A stretch of DNA of 64,000 nt from Pseudoroseicyclus tamaricis. Its GTDB lineage: Bacteria > Pseudomonadota > Alphaproteobacteria > Rhodobacterales > Rhodobacteraceae. The stretch lies in assembly GCF_012070395.1 (NCBI RefSeq), contig NZ_JAAFYS010000002.1:682001-746000 (forward strand). Reading direction: 5' to 3'. Under the pieces are notes generated by a model. That model did no database searches, had not been told where the DNA came from, and saw only the letters and a program-made list of their open reading frames with translations. The translations under genes were made by a program, and so were the position numbers. Every line of letters begins with the position of its first letter. Positions within the stretch are counted from its first letter, which is position 1. Shown piece by piece: positions 1-7,785 of this stretch.

Positions 1-1
1 C

Positions 2-826
2 ACGCTGCAGGATCAGAATGCGCTTCTGCCGCTGACGGAACTGGGCGTCCGCCCCGTTGGCTCGGCGGGCCATATCGCGGCCGAGGGCGAGCGCATCTTC
101 CGCCGGATGGAGGGCTACGACACCTCCGGCATCGAATGGATCGGCACCTATGGCGGGCCGCCCGAGCCAGAGGCCGTCGCGGCGATGGAGCCTGACCTCA
201 TCGTCGCCTCGCCCTGGCCGACCGGAGCGCCAGAGCTCTACGGCCACATCGCGCCCGTCGTCGTCATCGACATGTTCGAGCAACCGCTGACGGATGCCCT
301 GTTCCAGTTCGCCGATCTGGTGGGCCGGACGGAGCGGGCCGAAGAGCTGCAAGCCGAGATGGAGAGCCATATGGCCGACGTGCGCGCGGCGCTCGGGCCG
401 GCTCTGGACAGCACGACGCTCTCTTTCGTCGAGGCCGACCTCGCCGAGGGGCTTTTCTACCCGGTCGGCGAAGGGCAGGCGATGGGGGTGATCCTGCGGG
501 GCCTGCAGCCGGTGCGCCCCGAGGCGGAGCGAGACCTCGGCAAGGACAACGCCGCCCGGTCCATCGAGACGATCGGCGATCACGAAGCCGATGTGATGTT
601 CCTGCTCGTCTACGACGCGGACAAGCGGGGCGACAGCGATGCCTTTGCCGCCTTCACATCGCATCCGCTGGTCCAGGCCACGCAGGTCGCGCAAGCGGGT
701 CAGATCGTCCCGCTCGACGGCTCGGCCATGGTTGGCTCCGCTTGGGGCAAGGTCATGAACGGGCTCGACCAGATTTCCGAAACTCTCGCGCGAGAGGATT
801 TGAACCGCGACCTCGTGGCCGAATGA
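2..826 (+). CDS. Iron-siderophore-type ABC substrate-binding protein, N-terminus outside window
   Basis: The frame is open from the first bases of the window to TGA at 824-826, so only about the last 274 residues are visible and the signal peptide lies upstream. The visible part fits the periplasmic FepB/FecB/BtuF binding-protein fold: a segment GIEWIG followed by PEAVAAMEPDLIVAS, typical of the N-lobe, then a long helix (ALFQFADLVGRTERAEELQAEME) joining the lobes, and a C-lobe ending GSAWGKVMNGLDQIS. Family members deliver ferric siderophores, heme or cobalamin to an inner-membrane ABC permease. A second binding protein of the same family follows after 77 bases, and the relic of a third lies further on. 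No permease or ATPase gene is in view, so the ligand cannot be named. Confidence 0.85.
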   Translation, partial: TLQDQNALLPLTELGVRPVGSAGHIAAEGERIFRRMEGYDTSGIEWIGTYGGPPEPEAVAAMEPDLIVASPWPTGAPELYGHIAPVVVIDMFEQPLTDALFQFADLVGRTERAEELQAEMESHMADVRAALGPALDSTTLSFVEADLAEGLFYPVGEGQAMGVILRGLQPVRPEAERDLGKDNAARSIETIGDHEADVMFLLVYDADKRGDSDAFAAFTSHPLVQATQVAQAGQIVPLDGSAMVGSAWGKVMNGLDQISETLAREDLNRDLVAE

Positions 827-903
827 CCTGGTTGTCTTCCAACAAATCGGCCCGGCCCCGCGCCAAGACCCCGACCCCGAATACCCGCTTGAAAGGACCT
901 GGT

Positions 904-1863
904 ATGCCCCTTCTTCTTCGCGCCTCGGCGCTTGCCGTGCTGGCCGCGCCGGCCATGGCGCAGGATTATCCGCTGACCATCGAGCACAAGTTCGGCACGA
1001 GCATCATCGAGGAGCCGCCCGAGCGGGTGGCGAGCCTTGATTACAACGGCGCCGACAACCTGCTGGCGCTCGGCGTTCAGCCCGTCGCCATCCGCTACTG
1101 GTACGGCGATTACGAGAATGCCGTCTGGCCCTGGGCCGATGAGCTTCTCGAAAGCGAGCCGGAGATCCTGCGCGGCGACCTCAACTTCGAGCAGATCGCG
1201 GCGACAGAGCCCGATGTGATCGTCGCGCTCTGGTCCGGCATTACGGCGCAGGACTACGAGCGCCTGTCGCTCATCGCCCCTGTCGTGGCCGTCCCCGAGG
1301 GTGTCGGCGATTTCTCCCTGCCCTGGGATGAGCTTGCCCTGATGGCCGGCACCGCCGTCGGCCGGCTCGACGAAGCCGAGGCACAGGTGGCCGAGATCGA
1401 AGCCGAGATGCAGGCCATCGCCGCCCGTCACCCCGATTGGGCCGACAAGACCGCCGCCGTGGCCTATTACTACGGCGACACGCCCGGAACCTATACCGGC
1501 GAGGATATTCGCCCGCTCCTTCTGTCGCGCCTCGGCCTGTCGTTGCCGGAGCCGGTGCAGGCGCTGGCCACGGGCAGCAAGTTCGCCGTGACCTTCTCGG
1601 AGGAAGAGCTTCAGATCATCGATGCCGATGTGCTGATCTGGATGATCGACGAAACGGCGGGCCAGCGCGACAAGATCGAGGGGCTCGCTCTGCGCCCTGC
1701 TTTGACGGCCTATCAGGAGGGGCGCGAGGTCTTCACCGACGTGCTTCTGAGCAGCGCGTTCAGCCACGCCTCACTCCTGAGCATCCCCTTTGTGCTCGAG
1801 GACCTCGAGCCCCGGATCGCCGCGGCCATCGACGGTGACCCGGCTACCGCGGTGCCGGAGTGA
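904..1863 (+). CDS. Iron-siderophore-type ABC substrate-binding protein (FecB/FepB family)
   Basis: A 319-residue periplasmic binding protein. The start chosen is ATG 904, which has an AAAGGA ribosome-binding site at 891-896 and opens a clean signal peptide (MPLLLRASALAVLAAPAMA, cleavage before QDYP). An in-frame start at 742 would lie inside the preceding gene and hide the signal. The mature protein has the family's opening, RVASLDYNGADNLLALGVQPVA, then FEQIAATEPDVIVALWSG and YERLSLIAPVVAVP, and the C-lobe sequence QIIDADVLIWM. The role inferred is capture of a ferric-chelate-type ligand for an ABC importer. It follows a related gene in the same direction and is followed by a strong hairpin terminator. 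A decayed paralogue lies directly downstream, so this locus has expanded by duplication. Confidence 0.9.
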   Translation: MPLLLRASALAVLAAPAMAQDYPLTIEHKFGTSIIEEPPERVASLDYNGADNLLALGVQPVAIRYWYGDYENAVWPWADELLESEPEILRGDLNFEQIAATEPDVIVALWSGITAQDYERLSLIAPVVAVPEGVGDFSLPWDELALMAGTAVGRLDEAEAQVAEIEAEMQAIAARHPDWADKTAAVAYYYGDTPGTYTGEDIRPLLLSRLGLSLPEPVQALATGSKFAVTFSEEELQIIDADVLIWMIDETAGQRDKIEGLALRPALTAYQEGREVFTDVLLSSAFSHASLLSIPFVLEDLEPRIAAAIDGDPATAVPE

Positions 1864-1894
1864 CCCGCGGCCACCGCGCCCACATGTGAACCGC

Positions 1895-1929
1895 TCTCGC
1901 CCCCGGATCGCCGCGGTCCGGGGGCGAGA
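1895..1929 (+). terminator. Strong hairpin terminator after the binding-protein gene
   Basis: Perfect 13-base arms (1895-1907 and 1917-1929, TCTCGCCCCCGGA and its complement) flank a 9-base loop, 31 bases after the stop codon at 1861-1863. There is no U-run, so termination could be Rho-assisted, or the hairpin could stabilise the 3' end. Confidence 0.6.
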
Positions 1930-1949
1930 CAGCGAGGACCGGCCTGCCT

Positions 1950-2285
1950 CGCTTCGGAACCACCGCCAGCCAGGCCGATCGGGTGGCGACAATCGATCAT
2001 GCCGGCGCCGACACTATGCTGGCGGTTAGCGGACAGCCCCTGACCGCGCGCATGTGGTTCGGCCTCCATGACCACGCCCTGCGGCCCTGAGCACAGGACT
2101 ACGCAACGCAACACCCCGTCACTATCGGCGGCCTGATTGATTTCGAGGCTATCGCGGCGATCGACCCGGCGTCATCGCCTGTGCTCGGGCATGACTGGCG
2201 CGGAATAGGAGCAGTTCAGCGCCATCGCACCCGTCGTGGCGGTGCCGGCAGGACGGGGCAACGACGATATCGACTTCGACGTCAG
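1950..2285 (+). pseudogene. Decayed third FecB-type binding-protein gene
   Basis: No open frame survives, but translation aligns with the intact protein at 904-1863. From 1953 the frame reads FGTT...DRVATIDHAGADTMLAV..QPL against FGTS...ERVASLDYNGADNLLALGVQPV. The TGG for Trp in the intact copy's WPW is TGA here (2088-2090). The same frame continues with IDFEAIAAIDP (from 2136) against LNFEQIAATEP. After a frameshift, EQFSAIAPVVAVP begins at 2209 against YERLSLIAPVVAVP. The start, signal peptide and entire C-lobe are missing. It is a truncated, nonsense- and frameshift-mutated paralogue. The protein similarity spans several blocks in the right order and spacing. Confidence 0.8.
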
Positions 2286-2521
2286 GCGCGCGGGTGACAG
2301 ACCACCATGTTCATGACTGAAAGCACGCGCTCTCCCCCGGGCCAGATGTCGTCTGTCGCCCCGCAGAGCGGCCTCCCCCCAAAAGGCACCACCCCGCATC
2401 CCGCCCCCTCCGTCGCCGACAGCGCTCCGACGTCGCAAACCGCCTTCCACCGCCCCCGCTTTCCGCCCAAAGTGGCCGCCACAGCCGACCGGCCCGCAGA
2501 CCTGACCTGAAAGACCGCCCC

Positions 2522-3403
2522 ATGACCTATGTCCTCACCGTCCACTGCACCGCCCGGCGCGGGATCGTCGCCGCCACCTCCGGCTTCCTCGCCGAACAGG
2601 GCTGCAACATCACCGATGCCGCCCAGTTCGACGACACCGAGACCGGCAGCTTCTTCGCCCGCATCAGCTTCGAGGCCGAGACCGGCACGCCGCTGGAGAC
2701 ATTGCGCACCGGCTTCGGCCCCATCGCCGAGAGCTTCGACATGGAGTGGGGCATCCACGACAGCGCCGACCGGATGAAGGTGCTGATCATGGTCTCGAAC
2801 TTCGGCCATTGCCTGAACGACCTGCTCTACCGCTGGCGGATCGGGGCGCTGCCGATCGAAATCGTCGGCGTCATCTCCAACCACATGACCTACCAGAAGG
2901 TGGTCGTGAACCACGACCTGCCCTTCCACCACATCAAGGTCACGAAAGAGAACAAGACCCAGGCCGAGGCGCAGCTCCTGCAGGTGGTGGAGGACTCGGG
3001 CGCCGAGCTCGTCGTGCTGGCCCGCTACATGCAGATCCTGTCGGACAGCCTCTGCCGGAAGATGTCGGGCCGGATCATCAACATCCACCACTCCTTCCTG
3101 CCCAGCTTCAAGGGCGCCAACCCATACAAGCAGGCCTTCCAGCGCGGCGTGAAGCTCATCGGCGCGACGTCCCACTACGTGACCGCCGATCTCGACGAGG
3201 GCCCGATCATCGAGCAGGACACGACCCGCGTCACCCATGCGCAGAGCCCGTCCGACTACGTCTCCCTCGGCCGCGATGTCGAGGCGCAGGTGCTGGCGCG
3301 GGCCGTGCATGCCCATGCGCAGCACCGCGTATTCCTGAACAAGGAGAAGACGGTCGTCTTCCCCGCCAGCCCCGGCGCCTACGCCTCCGACCGGATGGGC
3401 TGA
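2522..3403 (+). CDS. purU: Formyltetrahydrofolate deformylase PurU
   Basis: A 293-residue protein that hydrolyses 10-formyltetrahydrofolate to tetrahydrofolate and formate, balancing one-carbon pools and supplying formate for purine synthesis. Residues 1-85 form an ACT domain (VLTVHCTARRGIVAATSGFLAEQGCNI). The rest is a formyltransferase-type domain beginning MKVLIMVSNFGHCLNDLL. The catalytic region is intact: IINIHHSFLPSFKGANPY and TSHYVTADLDEGPIIEQD, with the conserved Asn-His-Asp set. Length is normal for the family. It seems to be a single-gene unit: a decayed binding-protein gene lies upstream and a convergent toxin relic begins 10 bases after the stop. No strong Shine-Dalgarno sequence precedes the ATG. 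Confidence 0.97.
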   Translation: MTYVLTVHCTARRGIVAATSGFLAEQGCNITDAAQFDDTETGSFFARISFEAETGTPLETLRTGFGPIAESFDMEWGIHDSADRMKVLIMVSNFGHCLNDLLYRWRIGALPIEIVGVISNHMTYQKVVVNHDLPFHHIKVTKENKTQAEAQLLQVVEDSGAELVVLARYMQILSDSLCRKMSGRIINIHHSFLPSFKGANPYKQAFQRGVKLIGATSHYVTADLDEGPIIEQDTTRVTHAQSPSDYVSLGRDVEAQVLARAVHAHAQHRVFLNKEKTVVFPASPGAYASDRMG

Positions 3404-3413
3404 GGCCCCTGCC

Positions 3414-3783
3414 CTACTGAAACGGGTCCACCAGCCACGCGCCGCTCGGCGTGAAGTCGGAGACATTGGCGGTCACCACGGCAGCCTCCCGCACCAACGG
3501 CTGCACGGCGATCATCAGGTCGGCGCCCGGATGGCCGAGCTTGGCTGAGAGGCCGCCCCAAGCCACCGCACCCTCGGCGGTGAAGGGCAGCAGCCGGTCG
3601 GAGAAGAGCGTCAATGTCCGCTCCAGCCAGCGGCGGAGGTCGGCGGCGAAGGGCGGGTTCTTCGCGGCCTGCAGCCCGATGCCGCGTTCGAACTCGCCGA
3701 GGGTGATGACGGAGAGGTAGAACTCCCGCTCGTCCTGCTCTTACAGCCACGCCTCCACCCGCTCGGGTCGTCGGAGCCCCGAG
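3414..3783 (-). pseudogene. VapC-type PIN-domain toxin, inactivated
   Basis: Reading leftward, one frame gives LSGLRRPERVEAWL, a stop (TAA at 3743-3741), then EQDEREFYLSVITLGEFERGIGLQAAKNPPFAADLRRWLERT and on to the C-terminus GADLMIAVQPLVREAAVVTANVSDF. This is the PIN-domain ribonuclease of VapBC toxin-antitoxin systems, including the later acidic residue in GADLMIA. The first strand with the leading catalytic Asp (usually LDTN) is absent and the TAA breaks the frame, so the toxin should be dead. A short frame could restart at TTG 3614, giving only 66 residues. No VapB antitoxin gene is recognisable next to it. Confidence 0.75.
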
Positions 3784-3810
3784 AGGCTGCGGGACCGAGG
3801 TGACGACGGT

Positions 3811-4845
3811 CTAGTCGTCTTCCATCGCGCGAAGGGCTTCGGAGAGGGCGGCGCGGGCCTCGGCGCGGGCGGTCGGGCTTGCGGCGCGGGGGTCGATGCG
3901 AAGCAGCAGGTGCGGCGTGTCCGCCAGGACTCGGGCGTGTTCCTGCGCACGCCCGACCTTGAAGGTCTCGACCGGGTACGCCACGCCCCGCACCTCCAGC
4001 GCGCCGCCCGCTTCGCAAGGCACGTCATGCCCCAGGTGGACCCGCGTCTCGCGCGAGATCAGGATCTCGCCCGGCTTGGCCGCGCTTTCCAGCCGCGCGG
4101 CCAAGTTCACCGTCCCGCCCAGAATGGTGTAGTCCATGCGCGCTTCGGAGCCGAAATTTCCCACCGCGCAATAGCCCGTGTGCAGCCCCATCCGCACCTC
4201 CAGCCGTTCCAGCAGGCCCTCGCGGCGCCATTGGTCGGCCAGCGTTTCCAGCCGGGCGCGCATGGCCATGGCCATCGCGACCGCCGCCCGGGCATCCTCG
4301 GCCACGCCGCGCGTGTCCGGGTCGCCGAAGAAGCACATCACCGCATCGCCCACGAACTTGTCGATCGTGGCCCCGTGGGCCGCCGCGATCTCGGCCATCT
4401 CGGTCAGGTAGGTGTTGAGCAGAAGCGTCAGGTCCTCCGCCTCCATCCGGTCCGTCAGCTCGGTGAAGCCGACCAGATCGGAGAAGAAGACCGTCAGCTT
4501 GCGCCGCCGGGCCGTCAGGCGCACGTCCTGCCGCCCCTCGAAGATCGAGGCGTAGACCTGCGGGCTGAGGTATTTCCCCAGTTTCGCCGACAGAAGCTCG
4601 AGCGCGCGCGCCTTGTCCGCGGCATCCGCGGCGGTGGCCTCGTGCCGCTCGGCCAGCTCGGCAAGGGCGCGCTCGTTGCGGTCTGACAGCCGCATCAGGC
4701 GGCGCAGGGTCTTCAGAAGGCGGGCATAGCCGTCGGCAAGCTCGCGAAAGTCGGCGTCCGTCTCCGCGGTGTCATGGGCCAACCGGGCGTCGATCCGCTC
4801 GAGCAGGGCAACCTCCCGCGCAAAGAGGTCGTCGGAGTGGCTCAT
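3811..4845 (-). CDS. Class III (class IIIb-like) adenylate cyclase with N-terminal helical region
   Basis: A 344-residue soluble protein predicted to make cAMP from ATP. Residues 1-105 are helical and charged, with a coiled-coil-like element LLKTLRRLMRLSDRNE at 43-58. Residues about 112-300 form the cyclase homology domain. The metal-binding aspartates are D123 (FFSDLVGFT) and D167 (KFVGDAVM). The base-selecting lysine is K163, and Thr240 (DYTILGGTVN) occupies the position held by Asp in class IIIa enzymes, a class IIIb feature. N247 and R251 are the transition-state residues, so the enzyme should be active. It is third in an operon with overlapping (4-base) SiaC- and SiaB-like genes. In known SiaC systems this place is taken by a GGDEF diguanylate cyclase. 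Guanylate cyclase activity cannot be excluded. Confidence 0.93.
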   Translation of the reverse strand: MSHSDDLFAREVALLERIDARLAHDTAETDADFRELADGYARLLKTLRRLMRLSDRNERALAELAERHEATAADAADKARALELLSAKLGKYLSPQVYASIFEGRQDVRLTARRRKLTVFFSDLVGFTELTDRMEAEDLTLLLNTYLTEMAEIAAAHGATIDKFVGDAVMCFFGDPDTRGVAEDARAAVAMAMAMRARLETLADQWRREGLLERLEVRMGLHTGYCAVGNFGSEARMDYTILGGTVNLAARLESAAKPGEILISRETRVHLGHDVPCEAGGALEVRGVAYPVETFKVGRAQEHARVLADTPHLLLRIDPRAASPTARAEARAALSEALRAMEDD

Positions 4846-5243
4846 GTCGCCGCGGGGACGGGCTCCAGCCGGAACGCCGCATGTTCGAGATCCTCGCCGA
4901 ACTCCTCGCCGAGCTCCTCCATGCCCTCATCCTCGGCATCGAAGAACCAGACGACCTCCACGGCGGTGCCCCGCCCGGCGGCCGCGTCGAGGCGTTCCAG
5001 CAGCATCATCAGCGCCTTTGCCGAGGACGAGTTGAAATAGGACAGCGCCACGTCCAGCCGGGCCTTGGGCGGCTCGGTCGCCAGCCAGTCGTCCACCGCC
5101 GCGAGGACGGAGCCGTAGAGCGTGGTGACATCCTCGGGGTAGCTTTCCCCTTCAAGACGCAAGGCCCCCTCCGAGAAGAGGAAGTCGACCGCCGGGGTGC
5201 GCGGCCCGGCGGGCCTGCGGATATCGTCGGGCATGGATGTCAC
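4842..5243 (-). CDS. SiaC-family regulatory phosphoprotein (DUF1987)
   Basis: A 133-residue cytosolic protein of the SiaC family, small STAS-like switch proteins phosphorylated by SiaB-type kinases and dephosphorylated by SiaA-type PP2C phosphatases. Visible family features are LRLEGESYPEDV near residues 29-39, the phosphoacceptor-type loop SYFNSSSAKALM (residues 68-79, candidate Ser72-74) and EVVWFFDAEDEGMEELGEEF at about 95-114. In Pseudomonas, unphosphorylated SiaC binds and activates the diguanylate cyclase SiaD. Here the next gene, overlapping by 4 bases, is a class III nucleotide cyclase, so that enzyme is the obvious partner. The upstream SiaB-like gene also overlaps by 4 bases. The Thr phosphoacceptor of the studied homologue appears to be a Ser here, which I infer from the motif only. 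Confidence 0.88.
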   Translation of the reverse strand: MTSMPDDIRRPAGPRTPAVDFLFSEGALRLEGESYPEDVTTLYGSVLAAVDDWLATEPPKARLDVALSYFNSSSAKALMMLLERLDAAAGRGTAVEVVWFFDAEDEGMEELGEEFGEDLEHAAFRLEPVPAAT

Positions 5244-5794
5244 GCGTCGCCTCCGATCCTGGCCTCGATGGCAAAGAACGTGCGCCCGTCCTCCATCTTG
5301 AGGAAGTCGAACCCCACCGGCGTCGTCGAGCGCCGGGCGATCTCGATCAGGCCGATGCCGGCACCGCCCCCGGCCGTTGTCTCGCCGTCGCGCAGGCGCA
5401 TCTTGTAGGCCGCCTTGAGCGAGGCGGCGTCCATGCCCCTCAGGCTTTCCAGCTTCTCGCGCAGGGGCGCGACCTCGGGGGCCGAGACGACATTGCCCGA
5501 ATGCACGACATAGGCATCCGACTCCCGGCTAATCGCGAGGATGCCGTAGCTCAGCGTCTCGCCGCCGGTGTCGAGCCGCTCGTCGGAATAGCGGATCACG
5601 TTCTGCATCTGCTCCACGAAGACGGTGAAGACGGAGCGGATCGTCCGCCGCGCGGCATCCTGCGAGGCCATCTCGCGGCGCAGCGCTCCGCCCACGCCGC
5701 TGAGGATGTCGTCGGTCACATATCCCGAATAGGCGAAGATCACCCCGCGGCTCTGAAGGTCGGCTCTCAGGTCGTAGGTGCGTTGCGCCAGCAT
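5240..5794 (-). CDS. SiaB-family protein kinase (DUF6272)
   Basis: A 184-residue protein from the ATG near 5794, preceded by a purine-rich GGGGGAG stretch. Upstream in-frame starts would extend it into the promoter region of the divergent gene. It matches the SiaB family, GHKL-fold kinases that phosphorylate SiaC. The N-box-like helix VFVEQMQNVIRYSDE (about residues 73-87) and the glycine-rich lid GGGAGIGLIEIARRS (about residues 150-164) are both present, with YDLRADLQSRGVIFAYSGYVTDDIL at the start. It heads the operon siaB-siaC-cyclase with 4-base overlaps. The phosphatase that would oppose it is encoded divergently at 6300. The kinase role rests on family membership; no catalytic test can be made from sequence. 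Confidence 0.85.
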   Translation of the reverse strand: MLAQRTYDLRADLQSRGVIFAYSGYVTDDILSGVGGALRREMASQDAARRTIRSVFTVFVEQMQNVIRYSDERLDTGGETLSYGILAISRESDAYVVHSGNVVSAPEVAPLREKLESLRGMDAASLKAAYKMRLRDGETTAGGGAGIGLIEIARRSTTPVGFDFLKMEDGRTFFAIEARIGGDA

Positions 5795-5899
5795 CCTTTT
5801 TCGTCTCCCCCCTGCGCCGATCCTCAGGCAAAACCCTATCGCCCGCATCGGACGCGCGCTACTGTTCTGCCTATCGAAATTTCCTTTGCGAGGCATTCC

Positions 5900-6289
5900 A
5901 TGCAATTTTTATCGCTCTTCGCCGCCGCCGCTCTTGGCATCGGCGCCCTGACCCTGCCCGGCCCGGCCCTCGCCGAGATTTCGGCCGAAATGCGCGTGGC
6001 CCTGCAGGGCGCGATGCTGTCCTACGTCGATTCGGTCCTCGTCGACGGCGCCTATACCTATCTCGATCCCACCGCGGACGAGATGCGCACCGTCTATCCC
6101 GCCAACGTGCATCCGATGATCGTGACCGTGGGGGACGACTATTTCGTCTGTTCCGAAATGGTCACCGAGACGGGGGAGCAGGTCACAGCAGATTTCCTGG
6201 TGCGCGAGGTCGAGGGCGAGTGGACGGTGGTGCAGGCGCTGCTGAACGACCGCGCCTCGCTCGAGACGGCGATGTCGAAGGACATGTGA
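5900..6289 (+). CDS. Small secreted protein of unknown function between the siaB and siaA homologues
   Basis: A 129-residue protein from ATG 5900, with a convincing signal peptide (MQFLSLFAAAALGIGALTLPGPALA, cleavage before EISAEM). The mature ~104 residues begin with a helix (EMRVALQGAMLSYVDSVLVDGAY). They then contain TVYPANVHPMIVTVGDDYFVCSEMV and a final strand pair EVEGEWTVVQALL, suggesting a compact NTF2- or cystatin-like fold. I do not recognise a named family. It lies 10 bases before the SiaA-like membrane phosphatase and in the same direction, so the two are probably cotranscribed. A periplasmic protein next to a phosphatase with a periplasmic sensor loop could be its ligand-binding or modulating partner; that is inference. 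Confidence 0.75.
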   Translation: MQFLSLFAAAALGIGALTLPGPALAEISAEMRVALQGAMLSYVDSVLVDGAYTYLDPTADEMRTVYPANVHPMIVTVGDDYFVCSEMVTETGEQVTADFLVREVEGEWTVVQALLNDRASLETAMSKDM

Positions 6290-6299
6290 TGGCCTCGGT

Positions 6300-7751
6300 G
6301 TGACAGGCTTCCTGCGCCGCCGGATCTTCGTCAAATACGCGGTCTGGTCGATCGTGGTAGGGGCGATCCTGTCGGCCGCCGTGCTGGCGACCTACCGAGA
6401 ACGGGTCCGAACCCGGGTCGTTTCGGAGGCGGCGACCGAGGTCGCCACGCTTGCCGCGCAGCTGGCCCGTCCTGCCGCGGCCCTCGCGGCGGACGGCGAA
6501 CAGACCCGCGCCTCCGAGGTGCTGGCGGTCTTCGCGTCGTTCCCCTACGCGATCTGCGCCGAGCTGCGCGGGGCGGAGGAGCTGCTTGCCGCATGGCCCC
6601 GGATCGGCTGCGGACCGATGCGGGAGGGGCTGGACCTGTCTCCCCCCGTCGCGATCCAGGGGGCGACCTTCACCGTCAGGATCGACGAGTCGGTGCTTCG
6701 GCAACGCCTCCACGAAGAGACGATCCTGCAGGCCGGCCTCGCCGCGGGCCTCGGCCTTTTGCTGCTGGCCAGCGGCGCGGCGGGGTTCTTCCTCTTCGTC
6801 GAACGGCCCGTCCGGCAGCTTTCGCGGGCCATGTCGGCCTATGATCGCGGGCGCCCCGAACATGCCGACGTGCGCACCGAAGACGAGATCGGGCGCCTCG
6901 TCGGCACCTACAACGCGATGCTCGACCGCGAGGCGGCCCGCACCGGGGCGCTGCGCGAGGCCCACGAGGCCATCATGGAGAACATCGGCTACGCCGCGCG
7001 CCTGCAGGAATCCCTGCTGCCGGACCCGGCCGCCATGACCGCCGTCTTCGGGGCGCATGCCGTGCTGTGGCGGCCCCGCGACAGCGTGGGCGGGGATCTG
7101 TACCGCCTCGTCGCGGACGGCCCCGGCGGCGCGGTGCTGGCGATGGCGGATTGCACCGGCCACGGCGTTCAGGGCGGGCTGCTGACGATGCTGGTCGCCG
7201 CCGAGCTCGACGCCGCCCTTGCTGCCCGTGCCGAAGCGGGGCCGGCGGCGCTTCTGGCCCGGATGTCCGATGGCATGCGGCGTCGCCTGACCCAGCGCAC
7301 GCGCGACTACGACGTGGGGGCCGGGGTCGACGGGTTCGACGGCGCGATCTGCCGCCGCACGCCGGATGGCGGGCTTCTGGTGGCGCTGGCCCGCCAGTCG
7401 ATCCTGATGCTGGACCGGGACGGAACGGTGCAGCGCCTGCGCGGCGACCGGCTGAGCCTCGGCTATCCCGACACGCCGCCCGCCCCAGTGGTTGCGGAAC
7501 AGCGCATCGCCCCCGCCCCGGGACGGATGGTCGTCCTCGTCACCGACGGGATCACCGATCAACCCGGCGGGCCGCGCGGTCACGGTCTGGGGTGGAGGCG
7601 CCTCAGCCAGGCGCTGGCCGCCGCGGCGCCGGGGGGACCCGAAGCGGTCGCCGACGCCGCGAGGACCCTCGTCGACGAGTGGACCGATGACCGGGGCGCG
7701 CGCGACGACCAGACGCTGCTTGTCATCTCCCTCGAACCGGGCGCTCATTGA
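6300..7751 (+). CDS. SiaA-like membrane PP2C/SpoIIE phosphatase with HAMP domain
   Basis: A 483-residue inner-membrane protein starting at GTG 6300. A transmembrane helix (YAVWSIVVGAILSAAVLATY, residues 13-32), a periplasmic loop of about 110 residues and a second helix (about 142-165, AGLAAGLGLLLLASGAAGFF) are followed by a HAMP-like linker to about residue 225. The cytoplasmic PP2C domain begins YAARLQESLLP. All metal-site motifs are present: RDSVGGDLY, MADCTGHGVQGG, VTDGITDQ and ARDDQTLLVI. The layout equals SiaA of Pseudomonas, which dephosphorylates SiaC in response to an outside signal. The partner genes siaB and siaC are divergent, about 0.5 kb away. The periplasmic loop has no recognisable sensor family. 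Confidence 0.9.
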   Translation: MTGFLRRRIFVKYAVWSIVVGAILSAAVLATYRERVRTRVVSEAATEVATLAAQLARPAAALAADGEQTRASEVLAVFASFPYAICAELRGAEELLAAWPRIGCGPMREGLDLSPPVAIQGATFTVRIDESVLRQRLHEETILQAGLAAGLGLLLLASGAAGFFLFVERPVRQLSRAMSAYDRGRPEHADVRTEDEIGRLVGTYNAMLDREAARTGALREAHEAIMENIGYAARLQESLLPDPAAMTAVFGAHAVLWRPRDSVGGDLYRLVADGPGGAVLAMADCTGHGVQGGLLTMLVAAELDAALAARAEAGPAALLARMSDGMRRRLTQRTRDYDVGAGVDGFDGAICRRTPDGGLLVALARQSILMLDRDGTVQRLRGDRLSLGYPDTPPAPVVAEQRIAPAPGRMVVLVTDGITDQPGGPRGHGLGWRRLSQALAAAAPGGPEAVADAARTLVDEWTDDRGARDDQTLLVISLEPGAH

Positions 7752-7785
7752 GCGTCGCGGTCGCGGTGGAGTGGGATCGAAGGCG

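Noticed and set aside
742-903. Longer N-terminus for the second binding protein
   Set aside because: It would overlap the previous gene, hide a clear signal peptide and ignore the AAAGGA site before ATG 904.
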